A DNA stretch of 64,000 nucleotides, taken from NCBI RefSeq assembly GCF_028554725.1, contig NC_071671.1, positions 6,614,001 through 6,678,000 on the forward strand, given 5' to 3'. Position 1 is the first letter of the stretch. Every line of letters starts with the position of its first letter. Shown here in pieces: positions 11,890 to 24,025 of this stretch. The notes under the pieces are model-generated. The model saw nothing but the letters and a program-made list of their open reading frames with translations. It was not told where the DNA came from and did not search any database. A program made the position numbers and the translations under genes. The DNA comes from Zeugodacus cucurbitae. Its lineage: Eukaryota > Arthropoda > Insecta > Diptera > Tephritidae.

Positions 11890-14856
11890 TATCAAAAAAT
11901 CTTTCAGAATCTCTGTTATTTAGTAGAAAAATCGGACCAACTCTAACATTGTAGGGTAAGGTTGGTTTCAAAGGCTGTTAACCACAAGTTGGGAACTCAT
12001 TTGGACTATCAATATAACATATAGATTATATAATATAGATATTTCGACTAGTTTTCGCAAAAAGTTATAGGGACGGAATGAGGAGGAAACTAAAGAAGAA
12101 GAAACATCTCTTTCTTTCGCTGTCTACTTTTCTCTACATTTTCTGGGGATCGTTCAACACTAGATGTTAGAAACATAGAAGAAATAATTTATATAATCTC
12201 GGTAATTTCTAATGTCTTCTTCATCCCTGTACGGAACAGTAAATATTTTTACGGAACAGTAAATATTATTATAAACAAAGTCTGGTATTGCGAAATATGT
12301 ATTTTGTAATTGGAAATGTTTTTATTTTTTTTGGATTTTAAAATATGACCAATTCAATCAGAGAAAAGTAAGTTTAAATGTAGTTTAAAGTTAAATGTAG
12401 TTGATGTCTCTTAGGCATATTTCTCATCAATTTCTTCAAGAAGTTGCGAAAAAAATGGTCCAAAAGAAAAATAAAAAATAGTAACCAAGCAGGTTCTGCA
12501 ATCCTAGTGAAAGTGAAAATTAAAAAAAAACGTGGAATTTTAAAAGTAAAATCGTAATTCAGTACACCAAATATCGGATTGAAAGTAAATTGGCTTGAAT
12601 TTCACTCGGAAGTGAATTACCGAACCTGCCTGAATAAAAGCATTTTGGAAGGCTAGAGATTGAGATCATTTGGTTTCCAATACCAAATATTGTTTTTAAA
12701 ATTTCAAGAACCGTTAGAGAAATATTTTACAAATATTTCCTTGCTTTTCGAGTATTTTATGATATTTGCAGGATGGGTTCGTTTTAAATTTTTTGATATT
12801 TTCGATCATTATGTGTATGACATGGAGTTTATAGTTAGATTATTAAATATGATATAAAAATCTAATACTTACGATTTTATAAATAGTGGTTATTGTAGAT
12901 TATCTGTAAATAGAAAAATATTTCTCTCAAAATTAATAACAGTAAAAAAATATATATTTTATTTTAAAATATTAACTTATATTTTTCAAAAATATCTTCA
13001 AAATTATATCTATTTCGCTATTGGAAACAGAGGCATCCTTAATATATTATCTATTAGCCAACAAAATATACTTCTTTATATAGCCCTTGTTTTCTTGTCA
13101 AATAATTTTCTAGAAATCAATTACTTTCTTGCGACAAAGAGATTAATTAATTCTAATTACCAGCATGCCGTTTACTTAAACTTGAACTTTGAGCCGAGCG
13201 CTTGACTTGAAACGCTTCATGTAATCAATACGACTAAGCTGCGATTAAAAGAAAAAGCCTGGAAAAGGTTGTAAGTCGCGCACACTTTCTGTAATGGATA
13301 TGCGGAAAAGTAATGCGTAAGTAATTACACATGCAGCACTGCAGGAAAATGGTACTAAATACTTTGAAGTTGAATTTCTTCAAGACGCTGAATTCATATG
13401 AGCACTCCTCTAAGCCCACTTCACCACTTCTCTTAACAGGAAAGAAGTATTGTAAATATTTGCGGTAACTAGAGAAAGTCAAGATATACATTCACATCTA
13501 TGTATATATCTCGTATACTTGAACTTATTTGTTTACATCTTTAGCTACACCAAGCGCTTACTTTTTACTGCTTTTTCTATGTTCTTCTCCTAGTATTTGC
13601 GGTTTTGCCACTTCATCTGCAAATTGGACTTTAAACTGCATGCCAAAGCACAATAACAAAAGAGGAAACAATTTGCTTGATTTACTTAAGACTTGTGGCG
13701 TTTCTTATACGCCTTTTTTATACGCTTCCATTACCATATACTATATATGTATTTGTATAAATATAGTTAAGACCCGTCAGCTAAGTGCTGTCGACACTAA
13801 TTCTTGGCCTATCTTACTTTAGTGTTGTTCTCTTTCTTTGTTAGGCTTGTGCCATATTATGCTTGAAGACAGCTTTCTTCGCATGCACTTAAAGATAACT
13901 CTGCTGAGTCGTTACTTTACGTAGCCTTGAAGTTTTTATTTATCATTTCTGAAGACCTACTTTATTATTATTTTTATACTCTCTAAAATATTAATATATA
14001 TATTATTAAATTAAAATTTTTTTATCGCTATTTTTTCTACTAAAAGTTTTAACCTTCTCAGAAATGCAACTCCCTTCAATTTTGCCCAGTAGTAGCCATT
14101 CACCAACAGCAATTCGACACTTAAACCATTTAGCGTAAGCGCGTCTCATATTATTTTCTTTACTGTCATCACATTCGCTTCTCAGTTATTTCGTCCGTAT
14201 ATTTTTCCAAGGACATTGTTAACCATATTTACGGTATTTACTTACAATTACCTCATAATTTAGTAATTTGGTATTGTTTTTGCCCTTTGTTATTGCATTT
14301 TTATTTACTTTTGTTTTTTATTTACTACACCACCAACAATTAGCGTCGTCTTAGCCGCCGCACTTCATACTCCTCTTACTCGAGCCAACTTTACTCGAAG
14401 CCCTTTCCTAACCAGCTCGTATTATTTTACATAAACCTTTTAGCATTGTTTTGCTCTGTTTACTTTAGTTAATTAGCCTTTTATGTTTCGGCATTTTCAA
14501 CTTTTTTTCCTTTATTTTCTTGTTTTCCTTTTGTTTTTCTTCTTTTTTTTCTGCCGTTAGAGGGCGTATGGATTTCCACCACTTGCAACATGTTGAACTT
14601 GCAACGCGTGAAGGCGTCAAATTTTCATACGTTTTGTCGGCAATTAGCTACGCAATTTGTTGTTGTTGTTAGCTTAAAGTATACTTTAAGCATAAATTTG
14701 TGAAATGTAAATTTTGGAACAAAGATTCAGGCAAATTACTTTGAGGGTTACCTAGCATATGATATTACCATTATATTTAGTGTAACTATCAAATTACTAG
14801 TTACAATCACTCAATTTACCTTTCATAATCACCGAAAACGAGTGGTCACAATGCTT
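11890..14856. other. Non-coding
   Basis: Ordinary AT-rich sequence. A short direct repeat ACGGAACAGTAAATATT lies at 12231 and 12250. No exon, RNA gene or repeat family recognised. Confidence 0.55.
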
Positions 14857-14936
14857 GTTTCTTATATTATGACAAACTAGTATATATGGAACTTTTATAT
14901 ACTAGTTCCATATAAGTTCTTCCTCGTATAAGAAAC
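14857..14936. repeat. Imperfect double hairpin
   Basis: The outer arms are GTTTCTTATA (14857-14866) and TATAAGAAAC (14927-14936). The inner arms are AACTAGTATATA (14875-14886) and TATATACTAGTT (14896-14907). Both pairs are exact inverted repeats and are nested. It could be a tiny MITE remnant or a chance AT-rich palindrome. No target duplication is evident. Confidence 0.5.
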
Positions 14937-15236
14937 TGCCAAAATTAACGAAAGAAGATTCAAAATATGTACCATGTACGAAAATGTACGGAGTAAATAT
15001 TTCGAACTCGTACGAAATTATAGGAACTGCAGAATCATGCTACGAATCAATACGAATATCGTAAATGTTTTGAAGAAGTGGTCGCCAAAATATGCTCGCT
15101 GTCATGGACCGATAAAGTTAGGTTAGATGTCTTTACAATTTCTGAGTATGAATACATCGCAAGATCAGTCGATATATCTAAAAACCTTCAAGTCATCTAA
15201 AAATCATCTCTGAAGTGAAGAGTTTTTCTTATACTA

Positions 15237-15547
15237 TTAGGTCTACAACTTTGCTTCCGCCATTTTTTTGTAAATTTAAGATTTTTTCACTTAGGACAGA
15301 CTGACCGTTCGTATCCGAAAGCACTCGATGAGCCTCAGCCGCACTTTTCTTGGAATTAAAAAAGAAAAGCAAAAAAGTGACATTTTCAGTTTTGAGAATA
15401 AGTTTGGGATGCAAACAGATCTCTACAAATATTTTGTTGGGTTAATGTTGACACAAATGTCGAAGATCGATATAAAACGATTTAATCAATTTAATCGACC
15501 AGTGCTTGACCCTGGAGACATCTATTGGAAAACGGCGGAAGCAAAGT
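15237..15547 (-). mobile_element. Mariner deletion derivative, family C copy 3 (C-long)
   Basis: The left end TTAGGTCTACAACTTTGC follows a TA. The right end is cut short after CGGCGGAAGCAAAGT. On the minus strand it keeps leader sequence and early transposase codons but lacks about 29 bp inside the helix-turn-helix (the HLREILL part), which shifts the frame. It extends further than copies 1 and 2, to AHRVLSDT...VLSEK, and shares its internal breakpoint (CCTAAGTGAAAAAA then TTAAATTTACAAAA) with the copy at 59943. Confidence 0.85.
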
Positions 15548-15833
15548 ATAACTCAATCCCACAGAGAGAGAGAGAGTATCGGCTGCGAGCGACAGAGAGA
15601 CATAATTTCTCAAGCTAAAATTTCAGATAGTTTTAAACGAAAGTGATCAGGATAAAGCTTCACATTTCAAACAAAAATCGAACTTAGCCTTCAAATTAGG
15701 GAACTAGCTTATAATCTGCTTCTTCTCTCATGATTCTGGAGGTATTTGTAGTTATTTTTGAATCTTCAGGCTTAGGTCAAGATCATGAGAACTGAAAGTT
15801 AATGCATTGAAGAATATAAGAAGATTAAGTTGA

Positions 15834-16171
15834 ATGAGTCTTCCGCAGAGCCAAAATCTTACACAATTATATGGAAATATGTATCACATCTTGACCTCAC
15901 ATGCTAATAATTCGTTGCTGGTTCGTGAATTCTTAGTCAAAAATATATCTGAAATAAAAATATATCAATTCTGTTATGATGTCCCAGCCTCCATATTCGC
16001 CAGACATGGCTTCGTGTGTCCTATTCCTTCTTCCAAAAATAAAGAGAACCAAGTACATAATATTGATTGGGGACTTTTTTAAAGACGACAATATAAAAGT
16101 AGACATATGAATAAATATATATTTTTTTGTTCAGATATATGAAAATTCCCGTTATTTTTTGAACACACCTC
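15834..16171 (+). pseudogene. Decayed mariner family D transposase 3' end with right terminal repeat
   Basis: Reading the plus strand in two frames gives NNSLLVREFLVKN and then, after a frameshift near 15975, QPPYSPDMA followed by LFLLPKIKRT. This is the order seen in mariner transposases around the last catalytic motif. The aspartate normally found after the APC/APY of that motif reads as valine here, so the copy is dead. It ends with AATTCCCGTTATTTTTTGAA-CACACCTC, the family D terminal repeat, at 16142-16171. The left end and 5' half are not recognisable. Confidence 0.75.
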
Positions 16172-17548
16172 GTATATTCCATGAAATCTAAATATTCGAA
16201 AAGTGTTATTGTATTCGAAAAAAATATCTGCACTTCGCTATATTAAGCTGTTAAAAGATGAATACGGGATCTCAACATTCCCAAAACCTCATAAAAAGTA
16301 CTTAATACTCAAATATTGCGTAGAAAGATAATTATTACTCTTGCTAAGCTTAGACTAATTATTTTCACACCTTGTTGTGGCATCTAGCAATTGCATTATC
16401 TGCATGAATTTGCACAACTTTTTGCAATAAAAGCAGACATTTGCATAAATTAACACATATCTGAACAAATCTGTGAAAGAATATTCCCAACTACCATCAT
16501 AGTCCATCCCCCACTTGTTGGCCAACTCTCCGATTTTCACTCAATATTTGCACGTCTGCAAGTGCAGCGAACACAAAGTTGAGATTTCGCACCTCATATT
16601 GTGATATTTACCGACACCTCGACACCTCAGACAAACAAATCTTCATACGTTCACATATTAGCTTGTAAATGGTGTTCATGTGCAATGAAGAGGAAACCGA
16701 CACGCATGCTTTGGCGTTTCGGGCAGGTGCTTGAGCAAGCAAACAAACAAACAAGACGGACACGCTAACACATCTGGTTGCTTTTATAATTTGTTGTTGT
16801 TGTTGTTATTGAGCAAATAACAAGGTGTTAAATGCCAAAATGACAACCAACTTAAAGTTAACACGAGACATAATTCATTAGTACCGAAAACGACATCAAT
16901 TACGAAAGTCATACATATTAACAGTTATATGTAAAAATATTGAAGCAATAATGACAAGAATGAAGCGCCGATACGCATTTAAATATGTTTTTTTTTTCTG
17001 TGGAGAGAGTTAGAGGGTCTTTTTGGAAGTGCTGATCGATCTTTTGAAGGTTTATGCCCATAAAAGTATGTTTGGAAGCTTTTTAGAGGAATCTTAAAGA
17101 TATATTATAGCTTAATATTCAAGATAATATACTATAGCAGTGAACTGAAAAGGGAGATACTGATACTTACTACTTTAAGGAAGCTTAACTTAGACAAACG
17201 GGCAAATATGTATAGCTTGTCGCATCCCAATAACCACATAGTATCACATAGTCCCCACGACATGGAATATATAAAAAACCCTAACCATAACCCGGACCCT
17301 AATTTGCATTCATCCATTGGCTGCCATCTCAGAAGCAATTTTCAGCAAATGGGGGATAGTGATAATCCCAAAATTGTATTGAACTTTCTTTTTAGACTAG
17401 TGAACGAAGTCTTTGTTATAGAATAAAATTTCTATAGAAATTGCCCTAGGACGCACTGATTGTGAATTCAACTTTGTGAGACTCTTGGTATCTCTCTAAA
17501 ATCTGTTATGTAGCATTAGTTGTCAAGTTAAGGAAACTATGTTAGACT
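16172..17548. other. Non-coding
   Basis: Contains an uninterrupted (TTG)n run at 16792-16806 and otherwise nothing recognisable. The stretch from 15548 to 15833, just left of the family D relic, holds only a (GA)n run at 15563-15575. Confidence 0.55.
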
Positions 17549-18296
17549 AAAGGTTAGGTTAGGTTGGTCTGGTAGGCCTGCAGGCCACGCATAGACCAGT
17601 TATGGTCCTTTGCGATACCAGAATGAAGTGCGTTCACATGTTCCCTGAGTAGTAGTCATCGTTTAGGATGCCTGCGCCTGACATGAATTTTAATAGTTTA
17701 TGATGATTATGCTACACTAACGATATCTCCTCTAACTTATCGTATTGTGGAGCCCCTAAGTACCCGAAACGCTGACTCGCTAACGCAGCACAAACGCACA
17801 AGAGATGCTCCACTGTTTCCTTGGTGCCCCGCTCTTGACATTTTCTGCATTCCTCCCGATCTGGCAGCCCCCATTTTAAAGGTATGTGGCGCTGCTAGGT
17901 TGTGACCGGTAAGAATGCCAACAATGGTCCTACAGCCCTTTCTATCGAGCGCCAGTAGAAACTTTGTATATTTTTGATCTACCGCTTTGCACATAACCTT
18001 TGCAATTTTACACCCCGGTAGGTCCTTCCAGCGAGATATGAGTTTTCTTGCCATGCGCCTGTCTATGACGTCGTACAGAATGTGCATGGGTTTACCGATG
18101 TTTATCATGTTTTCGGGTGACAGCTGTATACCACTCTTGGCAATCCCAATCTACGATTTCGTTGCCCTCGATGCCTTTATGGACTGGCACCCAGTAGAAG
18201 TGTAGCCTCATATTCCTGGCGACCCTCACCACCGCTGTCCTGCTGCCCAAGACACTTTTGGCCGATATTCGAAACGAGGTTAGACCAAAAAACAAC
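17549..18296 (-). mobile_element. 5'-truncated non-LTR retrotransposon (RNase H + 3' UTR)
   Basis: A minus-strand fragment about 750 bp long. It carries the RNase H region and C-terminus of an ORF2-type polyprotein (17712-18295), then a 3' UTR down to about 17549 that ends in AACCTAACC-type sequence. The reverse transcriptase and endonuclease regions are absent, as expected for 5' truncation during target-primed reverse transcription. I see no poly-A tail or clear target duplication, so the outer ends are approximate. Confidence 0.8.
17712..18295 (-). pseudogene. ORF2 C-terminus: RNase H domain and zinc knuckle, two frameshifts
   Basis: The first frame contains LHFYWVPVHKGIEGNE, matching the conserved WVPGHxGIxGNExAD motif of retroelement RNase H; the Gly is Val here and the AD motif reads VD. 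A +1 insertion near 18140 moves the frame to the segment ending PMHILYDVIDRRM...RKGCRTIVGILTGHN. A second shift near 17875 gives a C-terminal CRKC...EHLLCVC motif, a C-x2-C / H-x4-C knuckle typical of many insect non-LTR elements, then a stop at 17712. The domain order suggests an RNase H-bearing clade (I or LOA type); without the RT domain the clade is uncertain. Not functional. Confidence 0.82.
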
Positions 18297-20180
18297 GAAT
18301 ACTTTTACGAAAATACGATACCTGATCGACCGGAGGTGACACAGCCTCCGAAAACATTTACAGATCAGCCAAAGAGAGAAAATTTCTCGTTTTGTACTGC
18401 ACCTTGATCTTGGAAGACTTCATTTTTGAATTCGTAGAAATTAAAATTGACCCCTATTATAAAGTCGCTACCTAAAAGACGTGTTCTGAAGAAAAATTCT
18501 TGCGATAAATACGTTAAACTCTCCATATAAGTTATCAGTTATCATCTTCCTCTAACCAAGAGCTTTATCAAAATGATTTTGAGTATCTAATATATGCCCA
18601 CACATAGGGACCCCTGCTAATATATGTAGTAAACTGCTTTGACGAAGCATTGCACTTAACAAATCAAATATTTGCTTAGTGGCAACCCCGTGCACTTTGC
18701 CTCAAATAGATTTATGTGCTTTATGGTAATTTTTTAGTGTCAACGGAAACTTTATACTAAATCAAATATGCTTATGCTTGTATGAGAGTTTGTGTGTGTG
18801 TGTCTCCGACAAAGGATGACATAGTGAGATTGGCATACAGCGAACACACACACACACAAGTATATATTGAAATAGTGGTTATGCTTATAGTATGCCACTC
18901 TGCTATGCGCTGCGATTATGTACTATGTCATCGAAAAGTTTGCACCCCGCCGCCGTCCGGTCCACTGTAGCTGCCTGGTGACCTGGAAGCGCAAATAGTT
19001 CCACAACAGCAACACTTGGCGACACTGTGGGCGGTGGCATAAAGCAACGCCTGCACAGCAGCAGTGCAAAACAATAACAACAACACAAGTAATAATAGTA
19101 GTAACAACAATAACAACAACAGCAATATATAGAGTGGGAGCTGCCACCAGCAGCGATAAATGGTTGATATGATGATAGCGTTCGCTGTTGTAGGCAATGA
19201 TGTGGTCCATTGTAGACTCGAGCAACTGCTGCTGGCGACAGCATGCCCACATATGTATATGTGTGTGTTTGTATGTATGTGTGCTGGAAAACACGCGTCG
19301 AACTAGAGATAAATGAGATTCCACACGCGATAGTCATGCCAAGTAACAACAAGAAATGGGTTGAATGCTTGAATTTAGTCGAAGAAGAAGAAGAAGAAAT
19401 GCCTGGACTTGAATTGCATAACTAAGCGCTGATAGCTAGCTAACCTAGTTGTGTGTGTGTCTCGCGTATATTAATAGAGTTGACCTCATTCTGCCTTGAC
19501 CGGATTCCAAAGAAGTAGATTTGCACACACATACACATACTCACCTACTTATTCAAGCACTACATACTAGCCTGTGCTTGTATTTTTATCCGTTCAAGGA
19601 GTTTGCTGGCATATGAAATTAAAATTGCTGCTATTATTTTTATTTGCCTTAAATGGATTAAATTTTTAAACACTTAAGCTAAAATACCAGCACTTACACA
19701 TACATACCCACACACAATTATATTATATATGTGTAGAAGTGAGTGGGTGCCTACGGCCAGTCTGTCAGTTCATAGAAATTCTCACACACATACATAAATA
19801 TTTTTTTGCGAATTTTGATTTGCATATTACATGCCTGCCAGCCTATTATTTTATCAGTCTAGCTGCTATGTGCCATATAAATATAATTGTATTATATATA
19901 CGTATGAATATAAATACCTATGGGTATATGTTAGTATGCCTGTGTGCCTTAGTAATATATGCCAGTGGCATTTATTTGATTGAAACAAATTGTTTTGAAA
20001 GCAATTTTTAAGCGTAATTACAGCAGCTATTATCGTATGCACTTTTATTGCAAAAACACACACACACACATATTTTCACAAAAGTTTGCTCAAATTTTGC
20101 GTGGCATTTGGAATATTTAGAATAGAATGCTTTAAATTTATTTGAGTTAGTATGTTTTTATCTGGTTGTGCATTGTGCTT
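18297..20180. other. Non-coding, rich in microsatellites
   Basis: (GT)n at 18791-18802, (CA)n at 18845-18858, a long mixed CAA/TAG/CAG triplet tract at 19067-19128, GAA triplets at 19380-19398 and GTGTGT at 19451-19461. Open frames over the triplet tract encode only leucine/tyrosine/cysteine runs and are artefacts. Confidence 0.65.
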
Positions 20181-20272
20181 TAAGGGGTTAGGGGTAGTCA
20201 GAGACAGGAGGAAATGAGAATTTTCAGTAAAAAAATTTTTTGAAAATCCTGACTACCCCTTAACCACTTCAA
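20181..20272. repeat. 92-bp inverted-repeat element (possible MITE)
   Basis: The left arm AAGGGGTTAGGGGTAGTCAG and right arm CTGACTACCCCTTAACCACT are inverted copies of about 21 bp with two differences, separated by an A/T-rich loop of about 50 bp. The structure resembles a very short MITE. A target duplication cannot be assigned with confidence and no second copy occurs in the window. Confidence 0.55.
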
Positions 20273-20418
20273 AATACCTATTTTTCTAAATTGAATAAAT
20301 TTATTTATGGAGGTGAGGATGAGCTGTTATTATTGTGGACAAAAAGAAAATTGTGATAAAAATTAGAAATTAAAATATAAAGAATGCTAAATTTTTTCAA
20401 TATTATACAAAGCTAATT

Positions 20419-20590
20419 ATACCCTGAACAGGGTATATTAAGTTTGTCACGAAGTTTGTAATACTCAGAAGGAAGCGTCGGAGGCCCTGTAAAGTATATA
20501 TATAAATGATCAGTATGTTGAACTGAGTCGATTTAGCCATGTCCGTCTGTCCGTCTATCTGTATATATACGAACTAGTCCTTCAGTTTTT
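20419..20590 (+). mobile_element. Dispersed repeat family A, copy 2, truncated
   Basis: Starts with the same 18-bp palindrome as copy 1 and carries the (TA)n, AATGATCAG core and a short GTCY tract. It stops at CCTTCAGTTTTT, exactly where family B sequence begins. The missing right half does not reappear after family B. Confidence 0.8.
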
Positions 20591-21287
20591 ATACTCTCGC
20601 AACCTGTTGCACAGAGTATTATAGTTTTGTTCATATAACGGTTGTTTGTGTCACCAAGAAATAAAAGAGTTAGATATGGGGTTTTATATATATATAAATG
20701 ATCAGGATGACGAGTGGAGTTGAAATCCGGATGTCTGTCCGTCTGTCCGTCCGTCCGTGCAAGCTGTAACTTGAGTAAAAATTGAGATATGGTAATGAAA
20801 CTTGGAACACATGTTCCTTGGGACCGTTGCTTTCGAAAATGGGCAAAATCGGTCCACTGCCATGCCCACAAAATGGCGAAAACCAAAAACAAATAAAGTG
20901 TCATAACAAAGCCATAAATAAAGTTATATAAGTAAAATTTGGAATAAAGGATCGCACTAGGAAGGAGCATATTTGGGTGTGGGCGTGGCCCGCCCCCCAA
21001 TCGATTATTTGTATATATCTCGCAAACCAATGAAGCTATATAAACCAAACTTTCTGCGGTCGATTTTCTTACGTACCCCACCACACACCATGAAAATATT
21101 TGATAATAGGATAATAACCACGCCCACCATACAAAGGTTAGGTTGAAAATTACTAAAAGTGGGTTAACTCACTAACGAAAAACGTCAGAAATACTAAATT
21201 TCACATAAGAAATGGCAGATGGAAGCTGCACTCAGATTTTTTTACAAAATGGAAAATTGGCGTGGCGACGCCCACTTATGGGTAAAA
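20591..21287 (+). mobile_element. Dispersed repeat family B, copy 1 (mini-me-like)
   Basis: Starts ATACTCTCGCAACCTGTTGC, then (TA)n, an AATGATCAGGATGACGAG core, and GTCTGTCCGTCTGTCCGTCC. Further right are repeated phrases such as GTGGGCGTGGC and CCACGCCCACC, common in this kind of fly repeat. It ends near 21287 in A/T-rich sequence. It is non-coding: the open frame on the minus strand here is a by-product of the repeat. A second, internally deleted copy lies at 34912. Confidence 0.78.
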
Positions 21288-23833
21288 TTTTTTTTTTTTT
21301 AATTTGAAAATATTCATTAAAACCTTTATATTTAGTAAATTTAAAAAAATTTAAACTTTTTCATCAAATTTTATATTTTTTTTTAAATATTTATTTTTAA
21401 TTTTTCATAAAAAAATTTAAATTTTTTTTTTGATTTATTAATTATTCTAATAATTAATTTTTAATAAATTATGGTATAATCCTACTTTTTTATAAATTTC
21501 TTAAATATTAAATAATTTCAATATTATATTAAATATTATTTTCGAATTTTTAAGAGGTCATATGTGAACTTCGAACTCTCTATTCACCGCCCATCGAGTG
21601 GGGACCACTACTAAAAAGCACCCATGTGCTTCTAAATATAGTATATTCACTGTATGGAACATCAAATTATTTAACGAATATTTAAATATTAATAGCTCTA
21701 TTAAATCAAATATGCAACCAAGCCACAATATAGATGTAATATCTATCTTCCTCTATTTATATATTCAAAGCTCGCGTGCACCTAAACACCATATTTCACA
21801 ATCTTGTCCATAGCATGTGCACTATAATAAAAAAACAATAACAACAACAATAATGACAGTTAGATAATGAACTCACACTATGCTATTTATGCCTTTGACA
21901 AGCACTAAAATGCGTTGGCGTCAAGCTACTGATTCGTTTTAGAATACAAGTGAATGAATGGCAACTATATTTATAGATAGATATGTGTATATAATACACT
22001 ATTATAAGTTGATACACAGCACAATAAATAAGCGGCAATGGCAAATGATATGCAAGTGGTAGTGAAAACACAAAGAAGGACTAGTGACAAACTGCTTGAG
22101 GGTCATGAAAAAAAAATTATAAAACAAAAAAAAAATTAGGAATTTAATTGTTTGGCTCATTGATATTGAAAGAATCAAAAATTTTTACTGGTCTATTTTG
22201 AACTAGTTTCTATCAAACTAGTCCGAATTCGGCAAAAAAGTAACTAGTTGTATCTCTTAGTTTGTAATTCTTTAAGAAGTAGAAAAAAAAAACTAATTCT
22301 TCTCACTGCCGCTGGCAGCATGGACAACGGACAGTGATATACTACAACAACTTATATGCTCGTACATACCGACATACAACTCAAAATTCTCGTAACTCCG
22401 TTTGTTTGTGGCCATAAAATGCAGTCGTGCATAATATAAATTCTATTGTTGTGTAGCGTTGACAAGTAATATGGTTATATCTTGTGTGTGACATCAACAT
22501 ACGAATACGTGAATGTTGCATACAACGTCACAGTAACAGCAATAACAACAACGGTAGCGTAAAGCTAACGCTTGAGTACAACGGTTCAGTGTTTATATGC
22601 CATGTCAATGTTATCAAATGATGCCATCAACAACAACAATAAAATGTGATGAAGCTAAAAACAACAACTCCATTACTTGTAAGCTTCATTTTTTAATTGA
22701 ATTAAACTCGGGTTTTTAACACAAAGTGGATTCTTTTCACACTTTTAACGGCATAATTATTTTATTATTTTTATGGTTTTTGTAACCACTGCTTAAAGCT
22801 TGAAAAGTACAAGAATTTCCTGACATCGTTTTACCCGAAGAAATAACTTTAATCTAAACACCTCGAACTATCGCGAGTTCCTTAGATATCGGCCTGATCA
22901 CCCACTCAGAAATGAATCGTAAGGTCTGGAAGTATGAAGATCTTTTTTCTCGGATCCGAAGATAGTATTTTTACTTAAATCCCATAAGTATTTTTCTAGG
23001 ATGGTTATGTTTTCCAGTCATATCTCGAAAAATGCGCCCCAGGACCTCTAATATTTCAAATTATGGAACTATAGAAATATCCTGTATATAACCCAGTATG
23101 CCGTAAATGACACAGTTAAAAGTATTCTGTCGAATTATGGTTACTGGGATTCCAGGATTCTTCCCCAAAGCTTTAAAGCTTAAAAATGTTCAAGAATCAC
23201 CGAAAAATGTAAGCCAGAGCTCAATGTTTCACATCATAGATGGTCCTAAAAATAGTATAAATAGCTAAAATAGCCTTGTGGGATTGCCGATTATACAGCA
23301 TGAAAATGCAAATTAGGTCTTAATCCGACAGAAGATCTTCATTAACAAACCATTGTTAAAAAGAAAAGATTCGGCATGAGAGACTACAAATAACTGACAT
23401 TTATACATTCTTGTAAGTTCCAAGCTATCTTGTAAGATGGATTTATATGATCCCAAAGAGCAAACTCCAAGAAAAAAGTGTGTCCAAGGCAGTCGGGTCC
23501 GTGTAACTGGAATTAAATATTAAACTCTCTCTCTATCGATTAATAACTGTCAACAAAACCGTTTTCGAAAGACTGCTGCAGCAACAAAGTGAAACCGTTT
23601 TGAGATCCCTTGGTCCTTTCATTTTTAATAGGAACCTCTTCTTTTATCAACATTAGCCTTAATACCTGATATTTTTAAACCTCATTTGACAACCTCAAAA
23701 CTAAGGCGTTTCTTTAAAAAAAGAACAATTAGGCTGTCATAATTATTAAATTCCTCACGTTTTTACGCCATGAGTTAACCTCAATTTTTTAATTTCCAAG
23801 CTGCACCACTTAAGCGCTTAATCGTCGTAATCG
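21288..23833. other. Non-coding
   Basis: 21288-21550 is almost pure A/T. The rest is ordinary, with CAA runs at about 21840-21852 and 22536-22551. No gene recognised. Confidence 0.55.
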
Positions 23834-24025
23834 CTGTCAGACAAACTTGACGCGACCTGTCAACGTGCGTTGGTTGACAGCGCCGGCATACATTTTGTGT
23901 GCGGTAATTTTGTAATTTTCTAATTACCACCAAAGCGGCGTCTAATTGACATGCAACAAAGCGCGCAGCAAGTAATGTCAAGCGAGCAGTGAGCGGTACA
24001 CCACAACTGCTGTCAACAGCTGTCA
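23834..24025. promoter_or_regulatory. Cluster of TGACA/TGTCA motifs (possible enhancer)
   Basis: Seven TGTCA/TGACA pentamers occur in about 190 bp (starting at about 23835, 23858, 23874, 23947, 23976, 24011, 24021). Several extend to CTGTCA/TGACAG, the core bound by TALE homeodomain proteins of the Meis/Homothorax type. The cluster lies in a locally G+C-richer, gene-free stretch and ends with CTGTCAACAGCTGTCAGTTG, which also contains a CAGCTG E-box. The regulatory role is inferred from motif density only. Confidence 0.35.

Noticed and set aside
12660..12682. TGAGATCATTTG resembles the start of the bantam microRNA
   Set aside because: Identity stops after 11 bases, and I see no opposing arm that would form a precursor hairpin.
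18903..19352. A 149-codon open frame on the minus strand with overlapping open frames
   Set aside because: Its core is leucine, tyrosine and cysteine runs produced by CAA/TAG/CAG triplet repeats, and all three minus frames are open over the same stretch. Typical of simple repeat, not a gene.
20533..21084. A 183-codon open frame on the minus strand
   Set aside because: It lies wholly inside dispersed repeats A and B and includes translated GTCY microsatellite (TDGQTDRHPD). No conserved domain.
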